Origin: Cryptomeria japonica
Taxonomy: Eukaryota; Streptophyta; Pinopsida; Cupressales; Cupressaceae
DNA: 60,000 nt
NCBI RefSeq assembly: GCF_030272615.1
Contig: NC_081412.1
Coordinates: forward strand, 695,216,083-695,276,082
Reading direction: 5' to 3'
In this document: positions 1 through 12,415 of the stretch, one piece after another
How positions within the stretch are numbered: position 1 is the stretch's first letter
Layout: every line of letters starts with the position of its first letter
The notes under the pieces: model-generated
Seen by the model: only the letters and a program-made list of their open reading frames with translations
What the model was told of the DNA's origin: nothing
Databases searched by the model: none
Program-made: the position numbers and the translations under genes

Positions 1-215
1 AGTTTTGATGTTCACTTGTGGGGAGAGAGAGTTTGACCAAGGGAGTGAGATTTTTGCAATATGTGTCTTTAGCATTGATATCAAAGGGGGAGGAGAGCTA
101 TGTAAAAAACCTATGTTGTGTTGTGTGCATGATATAAGGGGGAGATGATTATTTTCTTTCTTTGCATTGATTTTTTTTCACATCATATGTTGTTATCAAT
201 GCCAAAGGGGGAGAT
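1..215 (+). mobile_element. 3' tail of a Copia element (C1) with polypurine tract
   Basis: No ORF survives here. The stretch has several G-rich purine runs (near 85, 138 and 204), the last being AAAGGGGGAGAT at 204-215, directly followed by TGTTGG. In plant Copia elements the polypurine tract, which primes plus-strand DNA synthesis, sits immediately before the 3' LTR, so this is read as the end of an element whose body lies left of the window. The same repeated G-run pattern occurs, inverted, near 58979-59200. Confidence 0.7.
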
Positions 216-1543
216 TGTTGGATATTGTTAAGAAATTTGTTGGTATGTGTTGTTGTCATTGATGTCAACATATTCCGATGTGTTCCAGTGTTGCAGTCAG
301 ATTAAGTAAGTTGCTTTGGCCAATGTGTTGCAGATGCGTTGTTTCAGATTAAAGGGTTTTGAGATAAGTATCTCTAGTTGATTCAACTGAAGTTTCAGAG
401 GTTCGCATGGATATTTGATTGAGTTATGAGGTCCCGTATTGTGGTTGTTTTTTCAGTTGTTTAGTGTTCTGGATTTTTCTCCGTGTCGCAATATCTTGGT
501 TTGTGGATTTGGTAGAGTGTTTGGGATGTTCTGGTGTGTCCTAAATTTAGATGGTTCATGATTTGGAGGTTCACAAGTGTATCTTTCAGTTTGATAGTTA
601 GTTCAGTTAATGTTCTTGAAGTTTGGTATAATGATGATGGATATTCTAGTAAGTGGTTTTGTTTCAATTGTTGTGGTAATTCATGATGCTTGTGGATGTT
701 TCTAGATCATGTTTGATCCGTGTTGATGGTCTACATTGATCATTGTGCATGCTCTTAATGATTTTCCTTGATCCAGTGGTGTTCTTCCTATTCTTGGCCG
801 ACATGATGATTGTAGTGTGTTGTAGATGATCAAAGCATAATTCTTGGAGGTGTTTCATGTTTGAGGTGGTGATTTAGGTTCATTCTATGTCTTAGCCAAC
901 ATTGTTTTGGTTTGCTTGTAATAGTGTAGTGTGTATGGTTATGTGTTATGGGTTGAGCCAACCTTGAAATATAGGTTGATGATATGTATAAATAAATGTA
1001 ATATCATGTTGCAGATGTATCAGTGGATTTGTTTGTGTGTGCGAATAATGTATTGATCTTTTGGAAGCAATGAAGGAATGAGAAGAAGTGAGAAGAAGTA
1101 CAAAGAAGAAGAATATGTGTTATGTGCTTAACCAAAACTGTAATTAGGTATGAGGAGATGATATTCTATCAATTCATGATCTTTTGGATGTAATCTGAAT
1201 GTTCTTGTAAGACAGTGAGTCTTCCTTGGGGTTGTAGACCTTATTGTTATTGTTTTTGAGCAATGTGCTCTAGGCAGTGTGCTTGAATGCATGTGCATTC
1301 CCCATTGTAATATTTCATATACTTCTAATAGGGTATCATCATATTGTGGGTAGGTTCCCGCCATGGTTTTTCCCTTGACCGGTTTTTCCACTTCAAAAAT
1401 ATTGGTGTTATATGTGTTATTGATGTGGTGTTGATTTATGCTTTCACTCTTAATTATCAGATCTAAAATTGTGTTTGAGTTAAATAAAGTTTTTTAGAAA
1501 ATTGATTCACCCCCCCTCTCAGTTTTCTGCCTTGTTGCCAATA
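216..1543 (+). mobile_element. 3' LTR of Copia element C1
   Basis: The LTR starts TGTTGG right after the polypurine tract. It contains the phrase TGTCATTGATGTCAACA near 253, which also occurs inverted in the minus-strand Copia LTR at 57928-58978. Towards its end lies a C-run (GATTCACCCCCCCTCTCAG, about 1504-1522), a signature seen near the 3' end of many plant Copia LTRs. The exact right end is uncertain; CCAATA at 1538-1543 is proposed as the partner of the TGTTGG start. Short ORFs inside are not supported as genes. Confidence 0.6.
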
Positions 1544-2191
1544 GAAGTCACTTCTTTATATCTGTTTTGTTTGAAATGGTCAAATCAAACCAAGAGCATC
1601 AAAGATAAAAATGACTTCATTGAGTCACTTATCACACAAATAGACAAGATATATGATTTATCAAAGGATATGGATGGATCAACTAGATCTCAAATAGAAA
1701 ATCTTCATTTGCAGTTGGCATTGCTTTAGGACTAGAGAGAACAAATAAAAAAGAAATTCGGCCAATTGAGGGAAGCAATCAACTTAAGATTGCCTTCATG
1801 ATCTGGGGTGCTAATTGAAGTATAGAAGATTTATCAAAAGATGAAGGCTCCCAAAAATGTAGACACTCTTAAGGTAATCTACAAGGGTATTCTACCATCT
1901 AAGTGAGTTGTAAGATTATTGTAGATAAGACAACTTTACCCTTGTATAGACTTGTAGAGGCTTGTAGTACTAATTTTTGGTTTTTGTTCAAAACAATTTG
2001 TACATAGAATTAGTTATGGGGCATCTCCATCATAGGGGAGTTTTGTTAGTAGAGATCATTAAGTTAGGGGGAATTTGTGCATAATTTTGGTTGTCATAAG
2101 TAGGAGATTCTATGCCTTTTCCCTTGATGTTAAAGGGGGATATAATACTTGTAGGTAAATGTGTGTTGACATTAATGAAGAAGGGGTAGAT
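1544..2191 (+). pseudogene. remnant interior and tail of a second Copia-like element (C2)
   Basis: About 60 codons (1550-1729) remain open, rich in Lys, Asp and Ser with heptad-like spacing, and then degrade through stops. I do not recognise the domain. Further right come purine-rich runs, the last (GAAGAAGGGGTAGAT, ending at 2191) abutting TGTTGG, which is the polypurine-tract/LTR junction form seen in C1. C1's LTR is therefore probably inserted in, or next to, an older related element. Confidence 0.4.
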
Positions 2192-2480
2192 TGTTGGAAA
2201 TATGTGTTATATGTTGTTATTAATATCAACTTGTCATTAATGATAGTATCATATTTATATAGAGATATTGTATAAAGATGCATTTGTATAATTAAAGAGG
2301 TTGAGAAATGGTTTGAGAGAAACATATTTGAGAGAGATGGTTTGGCACAGATAGAGAAGCATGATCGAGGACAAGAAAGATAGTATGGAAGACCAGCAGA
2401 TGTATTCATGACAGTAAGTTTGGAAAAATGGTATGTACATGGATAAGCTTGTTACACATTATTTATGAATTGGATGTGGA
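2192..2480 (+). mobile_element. start of the C2 3' LTR (right end not identified)
   Basis: It begins TGTTGGAAATATGTG after a purine tract and shares with C1 a TGTTGTTATTAATATCAAC phrase, equivalent to the C1 TCATTGATGTCAACA block. It cannot be followed with confidence beyond about 2480, and no C-rich LTR end is visible. Confidence 0.35.
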
Positions 2481-4790
2481 GTGTGTTGGTGCCCAAAACC
2501 ACATATTGGAAAACCCAAAGACTTGCCAAATCCTCAAGCAGTCCAATCAGCCTTGGCCAACGAACATGGATAGTCAAAGACTAAATCCCTCTACACTTTA
2601 GGCTCCACTAAACCTAGGAGGGTATACCTCATACTCTCAAGCACAAAAGAGATTGTTTAAAGTGGATTTAAGCCTTTTAGAAAATTACAAACTAGCAAAT
2701 TATTGTCTGCAATTATCTTTATTATGTGCTTTAAATAAATGCCTTTGAAAATAAATGATTGTGAAAGTATATTGAAAATGAGATTTCTTTCAAGACCTAA
2801 AATACATATGCATAGATCAATTCATATAGGATTTGGGAAGAATGTTTTTATGTCAAGGACCTTGAATGCATACAGATCAAAACCTTGAAAAATCAATAAC
2901 AAACCAGTGCCTCTATCTAGGGATATATATGACATTTTGTGGACAAAATATCTTATCAACTCAAGAGACAATTTCTCATCAACTATGAAGGTTCAGTATG
3001 TGTTACACAAACAATAAGAACTCAATCTTTCACTTAATGCAACAACATGTGATTCACATCATAGCAAATCTATAAACAAATTTATCAAGAGTACAAGATA
3101 ACTCATCAACACAAAAGTGTACACAATATTTGGAAAAAGAGACAGTGAACCTTGTATATTAATCTCCAGGAAATAATTGCATACATAAGCTGCACTTGTA
3201 AATACTTCATTACATATTGCTTGCACAAAATGATACTTCTTCTTCCTATAGACTTCTCTAATACAAAATGATATTCAATCCTTATAGCATTATGTTGTTC
3301 TTATGACTCTCCCCCTCATATCTATATTTTTTAACCACTTATATATGTGTTTGAATGGGCACCATACCCCTTTTGGGGTGAAAAGTCGCCATTTTACATT
3401 CAATTAACAAAACCCTTTGAAATTAATATGCAAACTAGTTAGTCAATAACCTTTCTTTAATCTATCTTTCGGATTTTTGTTTGGTCGGCTGCTTTAAACT
3501 TCAGATATGAATCTAGAAATTTTTGTGGTGGTAGGAAACATCCACTTCTAAAATGGGTCTTCATTATATTTGATATTTTCATACATTTTCATTCCAAGTC
3601 AACATCATCTTTCATGCAGGTCGAAATAACAGGCTTTTCAGCCTTCTTACGGTCTTTTGTATGGTCTATAGCCAAAAACACATTGTAAAAATCTAATATT
3701 TTTACTGGAGCTTGGAAACTTGATTTTCTAAAATGGGTATTTCTTATATTTTCATGTTTCATTTATTTTAATTCTCTGTTCATATCATCTTTTCTACAGA
3801 TCAAAAACACTAGTCTTCCATGGGGTCTATTGGAATTAATTTATTCATATCCTCCTTTACTCTAGTTGTTCAAATCATTAATCATCCATTATGTGTCATT
3901 TCCATGAAGTGACCACCATTTTTAATAGTAGGGTTCTTGAAATTATTTGGAAATTTGAAGCCCCAACAAAGTGCAATCACTTTTATTAGTTTATTCATGT
4001 TCTAAGGAGTTAGATGAATGACAATGTCTTTGCTAGCACCTGTATTTGAGGAAATTTGTCTAAGGCATAAGTAGAACAATCTTTATGCCTTTATCTCTAT
4101 ATTTTGGTCTACATTCCTTCAAATTGTATGATCTGGTTGTCTAGTTCTAGAGTTAAGTTTAGTAGTCATCAAGAAGGTCATTTATAGTTCTTCATATCTT
4201 AACATCTTCTAAAGGAAGAGTTTGAGTTGATTGTTCTTTGGATTAAACTAGAACATAAGGTCTCAAAAGTTTACCAATATGCTCCACACTTCTCTAGATG
4301 GATAGATATGCTCATACAAACTTGAAGATGTGTTCAATGAGGTATAATGGTTCATCCATACAAATTTAGTTGATTTGGTGCACCATAGTACAATATCCAA
4401 AGTGTTGAAGTGTCACAATTAGTCAAGGATTCTCTGTTTTCATTATTTTTATGGGTTTCTCTATGCATGCCAACACATAATGATCAAATATTTTAGAAGA
4501 TAGTTTTAGGGATGTTGAACATAGTCTATATTTATCATATCTTGACCCACACGATGTTTTTGGTCTCTCCCTAATGTCATACAATTGACAATTTTGGTGT
4601 TTTTTGTAGATAGTGGGCTAACAATTTGGTTTCCTTCATTTGTGGTTTGAGCTTGACCTATCGTATTTGATTTGGACAATGTGCAGAAATATTTTCAAGC
4701 CTAGTTGTGCCTTAAGTTGACCCACAACTCATTTTTAGTTCACGATGAATGTGTTTGAAGCCGACCTATATAATATCATAGGTTTCATGT
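2481..4790. other. unassigned intergenic sequence
   Basis: No coding region is supported and no repeat family is recognised. A 9-bp inverted pair (TGGTGCCCA at 2487-2495 and its complement at 3356-3364) brackets 878 bases, but no flanking duplication was found. A minus-strand purine run (complement of CTCTCCCCCTCATAT, about 3307-3321) resembles a Copia polypurine tract. The rest reads as heavily decayed, moderately AT-rich DNA. Confidence 0.5.
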
Positions 4791-5992
4791 TGTAGCATCC
4801 TAAAATTGCACCCCTTGCAATTTTAGACTACATTTGGATCTTCACCTTAGTGTTTTCACCCCTTGGCTTGATTGAAGACCTGATTATGCTCATATGCATC
4901 ACAAATGCCAAAAATCTTGATTTTGCCCTTTTAGCCTGCACCTTGATCATGGCTTAAAATAGGGCAAGACTAAGGCGTGGTGCCCTGGTCCTCAACATGA
5001 CTATGGCATGGCACCATGGTCCTCCCTAAAAGGGACCCAATTTAAACCCCTTTTTTCCCATTTTAAATTTGAGTAGTATTTTCACCTTTGTGTCAGCTCA
5101 TGTCAGAAAATTAGTCAGTTAACTCGACAAGAAAGTATATAAAGAGGATTTCCCCTCTCACTTGAACATCCACAATCTATCAATCACATGAGAAAGCATT
5201 CAAGCACACAAGAGATCAAGCATTCAAGAATTGAAGATCAATTGAGCATTTTCAGTCTTCCTTAAAGCCTTGGAGCAACAATAAATTCAAGGATCAAGCA
5301 TTGAAGTGGAGATCAACATCTTATTTCACGAAACCCTAATTCCACATGGAGGCAAGCAAAACTTCACAAGGAGGTATAATCATTTCATTTTTAGTCATAT
5401 ATTAGCATCTCCCTCAAAAGGAGAATATTTCCTTTTAGTTATTTCAATTACATTTATCTCAATTTCATGGTTAATTCCAAAATCAGGTTTTAACTGAAGG
5501 CAACCCCCTCTTCCCAACCTATTCCCCTTTCTTTCTATGTGCATGAAACAAGTGTGCATCTGTACTTCTTGAAATAAGCTTCAAACATAGAGACAAAATA
5601 ACTCTTTTCGACACGCAGAAAATTTAGAGGACCAAGAGGCAGTGCCACGATCCCTACTTTTTGGGGGAATTTTCGCAGGGCAGATCTGAATAAGCTTATA
5701 TTTCTTAGATCTAGATGCATGACTGAATCTCAAACCTATAGCTCAATATTTTCCTAGTTTACCTTCAATTCCAACACTTTACCCTAAATCAATATTTCAA
5801 CTTACAAAAGAGGGTGAAACACATCATAATCAATCAATCCACTTAGTATTCAATCCTTACCTAATTTGTGGTTGAATCTAGTGGATTCCTCCCCTCTTTT
5901 GAATGTAAAGGAACCCTTCCTCAAAGCAAAAATTGATTTGGTGATTTCTCCTTCTAAGTTACAAATCGCCAAATCAAATTTTCCCCTTTACA
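4791..5992 (+). mobile_element. 5' LTR of Gypsy-like element E0
   Basis: It starts TGTAGCATCCTAAAATTGC, related to the TGTAGACACCTAAAA starts of E1, A and B. It ends in CA at 5992, followed by the spacer TTT and a primer-site-like TGGTGAGCCCGATGTG at 5996, the same CA-TTT-TGG spacing as E1 and B. A TATA box at 5136 supports promoter function. Length about 1.2 kb. The matching 3' LTR is not in the window, because E1 lies between. Confidence 0.75.
5136..5143 (+). promoter_or_regulatory. TATA box of the E0 LTR
   Basis: TATATAAA followed by GAGGAT. The E1 LTR has the same TATATAAGAGGAT context at 11419, which supports this as the conserved LTR promoter; transcription would start roughly 30 bases downstream. 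Confidence 0.6.
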
Positions 5993-5995
5993 TTT

Positions 5996-6013
5996 TGGTG
6001 AGCCCGATGTGTC
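5996..6013 (+). other. primer-binding-site-like sequence of E0
   Basis: TGGTGAGCCCGATGTGTC lies three bases after the LTR end. Its form (TGG, then a CCCG core, then GTG) matches the E1 site at 11771 and the diverged B site at 49443. The priming tRNA is not assigned. Confidence 0.55.
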
Positions 6014-7439
6014 TCATGCTTGCTTTTGATTTCCATTTTTAGATTTTATTCATGTGCAATTAACTAATTCATATTTGCAATCATTTTTGAAAATATATCT
6101 TATGCACTTAATTGTTACATCACTTTCATAGCTAGTGTTCACCTTTACATTTTGGTAAACCCGACTCCTTACACCTTTAATTCTAACTTTTGTTTCTTGA
6201 TCTAAGTGTGTATGCAATTTTAAATTCAAATTTTCATTTACAAGTTTGGTTTCCTTACAAATTTGAAAAAATTAGAGGTTAATTTCATTAAAACCCTAAT
6301 TTTCATTTTCAAAATTGAGCTTGTGAATTGCATAATTTGGGTTAATTATTTCAGATCTAAACTGTTCAATTTCAAAATTCAAATTTTCACTTGCAAGTCA
6401 AAATTTCACATTTAAATTTTCAAATTAAGTGGTTAATTGCAAAAACCCTAATTTTCAAAAAATTTAAAATTGAGCTTGTGGGTTGTTTAAATTTTGAATT
6501 TCCCTCTTCAAATTTGTTGTTAATTTCAATTCAAATTCAAAATTACAATCTTGGATCTAATTTCAAATTTAAATTTTAAAATTAAGTGGCTAATTAAAGT
6601 TACCCTAATTGTTGAATTTAAATCAATCTTGTACATTTCCCAATTTTCCACTAATTATTCCAATTTTCAAAATTTTAACATTGGCTCTAATTGTAAATTC
6701 AAATTTTAAAATTAAGAGGATCTTTCTACAAGACCCTAATTTTAAATTTATTTTATTGTGGATCATTTCAAATTTGAATTTCAAAATTAAGTGGTTCTTT
6801 TTACAAGGCCCTAATTTTAAAATTTTCTTTCAAATTTTTAAAATTTAAGAGGTTTAAATTAGCCCTAATTTTAAATTTTAATTTTAATCTCCTAGTGGGT
6901 AATTTTAATTTTAAATTAAGAGGTTATTCTTGCATAAGCCTAAATTTCAATTTCAATTTCCTAGGGGATTGCATATTTTCATCAATTTGTTCGTTTAATT
7001 GAGTAATCATTTTTCCTAGAGTTTTGTGTTATTCAATTATTTTGCAACTTAGATTCCAAAATTCAAATTTCAAACTTCAAATTTCAAATTTCCAATTTCC
7101 ATCCCATAGTGCATGAGTTTTACTACTATTAGTTCAACCTATAATATCCTCATGAAAAGAAGTTGTAGAATTAAGGCTTCCCAAGGTTTAATTACCGAGG
7201 AGATGGAACCTAATTTAGATAAATTTTTCAATTAAGATATTGGTGGTTCTTCCAATCCTATGAATGTCCCCATTTGTCCTCATTCTTTAGACAATTCTCA
7301 TGATGTGGAGGAATCACTAACTAGGGTTTCCATTGACCAATTGGAGAAGATTGACAATCAATTTGAAAATCTTCAACAATGGATGAGTCAACAATACCCA
7401 AAAAGTGAGGCTCTCCCATTGATTCAATGATTAAAAAGA
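6014..7439 (+). other. AT-rich leader of E0 with degenerate repeats
   Basis: From about 6240 to 7110 the sequence repeats variants of CCCTAATTTT and CAAATTTCAAATT every 60-90 bases, each block ending in a form of 'aagtggttaatt...ccctaatttt'. This resembles a decayed tandem array in the untranslated leader. The ORFs here are low-complexity Asn/Phe/Ile/Lys products and are not counted as genes. A second CATTTTGGTAAACCCGA phrase near 6143 echoes the LTR/primer-site junction. Confidence 0.5.
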
Positions 7440-10400
7440 ATGGTTCAAAGTGATAAACTTGGTGTTGATATCTTGCATGGTATTTCTCATATTGTTTATT
7501 ATAATATTATGCCTATTAAGAGTTGTGTTGAAGCTCTAGGTTATACACATCCTCCTAGTCAATTTAATCATTATATTCCTTTGACTACTCCTATGGCTAG
7601 TGTCCCTATATTTACATCAAACATCATGGCTAACTCTACAAAAAATATCATATCTACGAATGTTAGTCAAGGGGAAACTCTTAATCTTTCATTACTCCTA
7701 CCATGAGTCTTCCATTTGTTACTCAAACTTCTCCTATACCTATGAATGTTAGTCAAGGGGACAACTCCTCTTCTTTTGTTCCTCCTACAATGAGTCTTCC
7801 ATGTGTTACCCAATCCTCTCCCATACTTACCTATGATAATGTTCCACCTCCTTATACTCAAATCCTTCCTTCTTATAACAATATCCCTCATTATTCTCAA
7901 GCTCCTCCATTCTTCAACAATGTTACTCCACCCTCATTCAACAATGTTACTCCTCCTTCTCAATCAAACATGTCCAACTTCAATCCTTCTACCAAAGCTA
8001 CCATCAATAATCTAGCCCAAACAATGTCTTCCTTGCAAAAACAAATAGCTTCTATGAATCAATATAAGTATAATGTGTCCACATTTGATGTAGCGAGCCC
8101 ACTATCCAATGACATTGTCTGAGATGTCTCTCCTAAACATGTTAATGTCCCTCAATTGAAGCTTTATAATGGAAAAGGTGATCCCTTGACTCATGTTAAA
8201 ACATTTCAAACTTTGTGTAGTGACTTTTCTCATGATCAAAGATTGTTGGCTAAATTTTTTACTAGAACATTAAGGGATAAAGATTTGCAATGATATTTTT
8301 CTTTGCCTCCTTATTCTATTACTTCTTTTCAATTATTGGCTAATGATTTTATTTAACAATTTCACAATAATATTGGTCCTAAAATCACTTTGACTAATTT
8401 GATGCATTGTAAGCAAGGTGTGAAAGAAAAAGTGATTGATTTTATTGGTAGATATAAGCATTTGTATTCTAAATTTTCTTTTCCTATGCCTGATCAAGAT
8501 ATTCAAAGAATTTTCATTTCTAATTTGCAAAAATATATTAGGGATAAACTTCTCTTTTCTGAGTTTACTTCCTTTATGCAGTTGTGTGCAGTACTTCACA
8601 ACTATCATCTTACCATAAGTCAATTGGAATAATCATCATCTTCAATGGTTGTGAGTGATAAAGGTGAAAGTTCTCAACAACCTTTTGTGAAGTTCAAACT
8701 GAATAAGGGATTTGTCAAATTCAATGACAACAACAACATTCAAGTGGTCGTCGCAATAGGTGTGCCTCCTTTGTCTAAATAATTTAGAAAAGAATTTACT
8801 CCTCTTAATGAATCTTTGCATAATATTATGTCTCAGTTGTTACAAAGGAATGTGTTGAAATTTCCCCCAATTAAGCCAATTGATACAACCGAGCCTTTGC
8901 CATCTTCTTATGATGCTAAACCCTTTTTTGAATACCATGGTCAACCCGATCATGACACTGAAAAGTGTTATCCTTGTAGAAGTAAGATTCAAGTTTTGAT
9001 TGATAATAACACCATATATGTGGCTGGTGTGAATGATAAAGGAAACAAATCAATAGCTCTTCTTAATCAAAACCTTCAAATTTTCACTGATCCTTTACCT
9101 TCCCATTCCACTAATGTGATTAAAACTGATAATCTTGCCTTCTCTCCCAATGATGTTGGCCTTGATTCTAATAATGTGGCGAACCTTATAGATCAAAAAT
9201 AACATCCTAAGGACTTGTGTATTATATTTGATCCTAGTGAGACTATTAAATCACCTGATGTCCCATTATATATAACTATGAAAATAAAAGGCATACCTTC
9301 TTGAGGAGTGCTTATTGATCCATCTTGCATAGTTAATGTGATAACTGAAGAATGTATCTATACTTTACAATTGTGTCAAGTGATATATGATGATACTGAT
9401 GTGGTAGTTAAAGTTTTTTATGTATTATCTTGTCCTTCTATTGGTTCTATCACACTTCCTATTGATGTTGGCACTAAATTCTTAGATGTTAAATTTTCTA
9501 TCATTCCTACATCTGATTAATTTTGTGTGAAGTTGGGACATTTTTGGCTCTCTTCCATGAAAGCAGCAACTTCTATTATTCATAAGTGTTTGAAATTTTC
9601 TCATAATGATAAAATCATAACTGTTAATCATAGCATATATCAACCTGAAATGATGCATGGAGATGTTTGTCTTGATTATTTTTGGTCTGAACAATTCCAA
9701 CCTCTTCAACCTAGAAGTGATGCTCTCTTTAAATCCTACAAAAAATGGAAAAATGAGATGATTTTGTCATTGAGTAAGCCTAGAAATCCAACACTTAGCC
9801 TTCCTCTTGGTGATAATATACGTCTTCTTGAGGATAGGATTATTCTTCCTCCCAAGGAAAGAAATAATCTTCTTAAAGAGGAATCTATTCCTTCTCCTAT
9901 GGATGAGTTTGTCCTTCCTCCCAAGGATAGAAATGTTCCTCCTCCCAAGTGTCAAGATATTCTTCCTAAGGGTAGACCTATTCCTCCTCCTCATGATGGA
10001 CCTAGTCTCCTTCTTACACCTCCCATTCCTCCTTTATATAGTGCAGTTCTGCCTCCTACATCTTATAAAGAGAAGTGACTGACCTCTCCTATTGTTCAAC
10101 CTAAAAGACCTCAACCCATTCATCCTTCCTTAAAATAAGAAAACAAACCTATACCTAATAAACCTAAACCTTCACAAGCTTTATCTAAAACTAAACAAAA
10201 CCATTGTGCGAGAGAACGTCAATGGAGACATTATGCTAGAGCCCGTGAACTTGCTTCCCAAGCCATTTCTTCTCCCAAGACACCAACTATTGACATAATT
10301 TCATTTTCTCCTAATGAGGATGTTCAACCTAATTCTCCAAGATGCAAAATGCTTAAGAAAAATGATGGCTGAAGTTATATTACTATTAGAGCTCCTATTG

Positions 10401-10503
10401 TTCTTAATCTTGATGAAGAAATGGGTGAGAATGTTGTTAATGCAAGAGCATCCGGTGGTGTAAGGCCAATCCTACATCACCCAAAAGTATTTATTTTCGT
10501 TTA
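7440..10503 (+). pseudogene. gag-pro: E0 gag-protease polyprotein remnant
   Basis: From 7703 to about 10503 one reading frame runs through roughly a dozen in-frame stops with no detected frameshift; 7440-7706 is in another frame. Order: Pro/Ser/Thr-rich N-terminus with repeats of 'TMSLPxVTQxSPI' and 'NNVTPPS'; a Retrotrans_gag-like domain (about 8140-8630, 'LKLYNGKGDPLTHVKTF'); a CCHC-like knuckle at about 8928-9010 (EYHGQPDHDTEKC, with Phe in place of the first Cys); a retropepsin-like region (9310-9520) whose catalytic D-S/T-G reads D-P-S; and a Pro-rich tail with repeated 'PPKDR'-type units. Gag forms the particle and protease cleaves it. No reverse transcriptase or integrase follows, so the element is dead and may have been gag-only. 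Confidence 0.75.
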
Positions 10504-10995
10504 GTTTTCTTTTAATGTTTTTGCAGTTTTGGATACCCATTTGGATGAATCAGAGATTCCAACTCTTAAAATTGACAATATGCTTTTTCTAGCCAACTGC
10601 CAAAAATAGCATGTTTTTATTTAAAGACAAATGGAGCCCAAATTTTGTGGGAAGCTTAAGTAAGGAAAAAAAGGAACTTTGGTGAAAGAATCAGATTAAA
10701 ATCATTAAGCATTTGAAAGTTATTCAAGTTTCAGTTTCCCAAAACATTGAAAATTTTTATTCTGAGTTAGATTAAAGGTATTAAACATTTCCGAATGGCC
10801 CCAAAAATGGAAGAAATTAGAAATGATAATTTTTAACATATTCTTCCCTCAAAGATATTTCTGACACTTCAAACGATTCGTCAATCCGATTCCTTAATCA
10901 AAAGTTATGGCTGCCGGAAGTTGGACAATTTTTCGAAAAGTTTCAATTTTTGAATCTGGATATATTCTCATATTTCCAATTTCACGTTTTGGCAT
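10504..10995. other. non-coding stretch between the E0 remnant and E1
   Basis: No ORF or repeat is recognised. It presumably belongs to E0 and is interrupted by E1 at 10996. The five bases before the E1 LTR are GGCAT, the candidate target duplication; its partner would lie outside the window. Confidence 0.4.
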
Positions 10996-11767
10996 TGTAG
11001 ACACCTAAAATTGTCCTGTCTAATTAAATAAATATTTTTATTTATTTAATTATTTTAATCTTATTCTTCTATTAATTAAATAAATCTTTATTTATTTAAT
11101 TAATTCATTTACCCTCTTCTAGCCTTATTTCTCATTTAAATAAATACTTTTATTTATCTAAATTATCATTTTTCTAAATTAAATAAATACTCTTATTTAT
11201 TTAATTGATCCCATTTCCTCTATTAATTAAATGAATCTTTATTTATTTAATTAATTCATTAACCTTTTCTACCCATGACACATGTCATTTAGCTCTTAAT
11301 TCCTACACTACCTACCCTCTCATTATTTTCTTATTTCCTCTACCTACCCTCTAATCCTAGCCATCCATTTATCTTTTACACCTCTTAATCTTATCCCTCC
11401 ATTTCTTATAGTGTCTTCTATATAAGAGGATACTTCATTCATTATCAATCCATTCAAGCATTCTAGCATTCGAACTTTCATATGCGATCAAGCCTACTTG
11501 CAACCACATTTCCATTCTTTGTTGAGCTCTTGTGCGCACATAAAATCTGAGAGCAAATATATCAAGCAAGATCAATGGAGATAGGAATAATGGAGATACA
11601 AACCCTATTGGACATATGATGGTATAACCTTTATGATTTTGGTAACTTGCATTGTCTTAGGTAATCTTCATATGTTATGGTGGATCTTTGTTGTTGTTAG
11701 GCTAGGGTTTCATGGTTGAATCCATTTTAGTCTTTCAATATTATTGTTTCCGTTTTTACCCTAAACA
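10996..11767 (+). mobile_element. 5' LTR of Gypsy element E1
   Basis: It begins TGTAGACACCTAAAATTG and ends CTAAACA at 11767, followed by TTT and a TGGCACGCCCGGTGGGAC primer-site-like sequence. The first third holds repeats of TTAAATAAATNTTTATTTA. A TATA box lies at 11419. Its body differs from the A LTR at 18034, so the two are not a pair although both start TGTAGACACCTAAAA. The 3' LTR is outside the window because A interrupts E1. Confidence 0.8.
11419..11425 (+). promoter_or_regulatory. TATA box of the E1 LTR
   Basis: TATATAAGAGGATAC, the same context as E0 at 5136. Confidence 0.6.
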
Positions 11768-11770
11768 TTT

Positions 11771-11788
11771 TGGCACGCCCGGTGGGAC
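11771..11788 (+). other. primer-binding-site-like sequence of E1
   Basis: TGGCACGCCCGGTGGGAC three bases downstream of the LTR end. A diverged copy (TAACATGCCCGGTGGGAC) follows the A LTR at 18991. The tRNA is not assigned. Confidence 0.6.
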
Positions 11789-11859
11789 TCTTGTCCTTTT
11801 GCATTTAACATCTTTTGTCACAAATTTTGTGTTTTTGAAGTTGCAGATCTGACATTTTC

Positions 11860-12080
11860 TGACAACATTTTGACATTTTCACGTTTGCGCATATCAGAAT
11901 CATGTTTTTGATTTTTTGCCGCATTTGTGACCTCTGTAATCATGTTTGTGTTCTGGAATCACGTTTGTGTTGCCTAGGCGCATCTGCAAGGGTTTTAGGT
12001 GCATTTGTGATCTTAACCACGTTTGTGTTAGGTTTAATCACATCTGTGTTTCTGATTTTGCATTTCTCGGTTTTTGTTCC
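11860..12080 (+). repeat. degenerate short-motif array in the E1 leader (first)
   Basis: Variants of CACGTTTGTG, CATTTGTG and CGCATCTG recur every 20-35 bases. Two ORFs overlap it, but the pattern looks like a repeat array rather than coding sequence. A second array of a related motif lies at 13240-13440. Confidence 0.5.
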
Positions 12081-12415
12081 AGTTTTAAGGCTTCATTTCA
12101 TCATTTGGATTTCAGATCTGGTTTATTTGGGCTAACATCTTGTGATCTAGCTAATAAATTGGTGCAACTTGTCATTGAAGAAACACATCTTGTCAAAGGC
12201 CCCTTTTTCACAAAGTCTTTTGGATCTAAAATTTACCTAACTTGTGTGCTTGCAGGAGGGGTATTCTTGCAAAACTACTAACAAATCTTTGTTGTAGAAT
12301 TTTGGCAAGGGTTTTTTATCTTTATTTTGTGCCTTGTTTTCATATATTACCAAACACTTCAATTGGTGCACTAAAATTGAACCAGTGTCTTTTGTGTCTT
12401 GAGCAATAGGCTCTT

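Noticed and set aside
2487-3364. A MITE-like element bounded by TGGTGCCCA inverted repeats
   Set aside because: The inverted repeat is only 9 bases and I find no flanking duplication; it could easily be chance.
9736-10082. Minus-strand and alternative-frame ORFs rich in Gly/Arg/Leu over the E0 proline-rich tail
   Set aside because: They are shadows of the repetitive 'PPKDR'-type coding sequence in the E0 frame.
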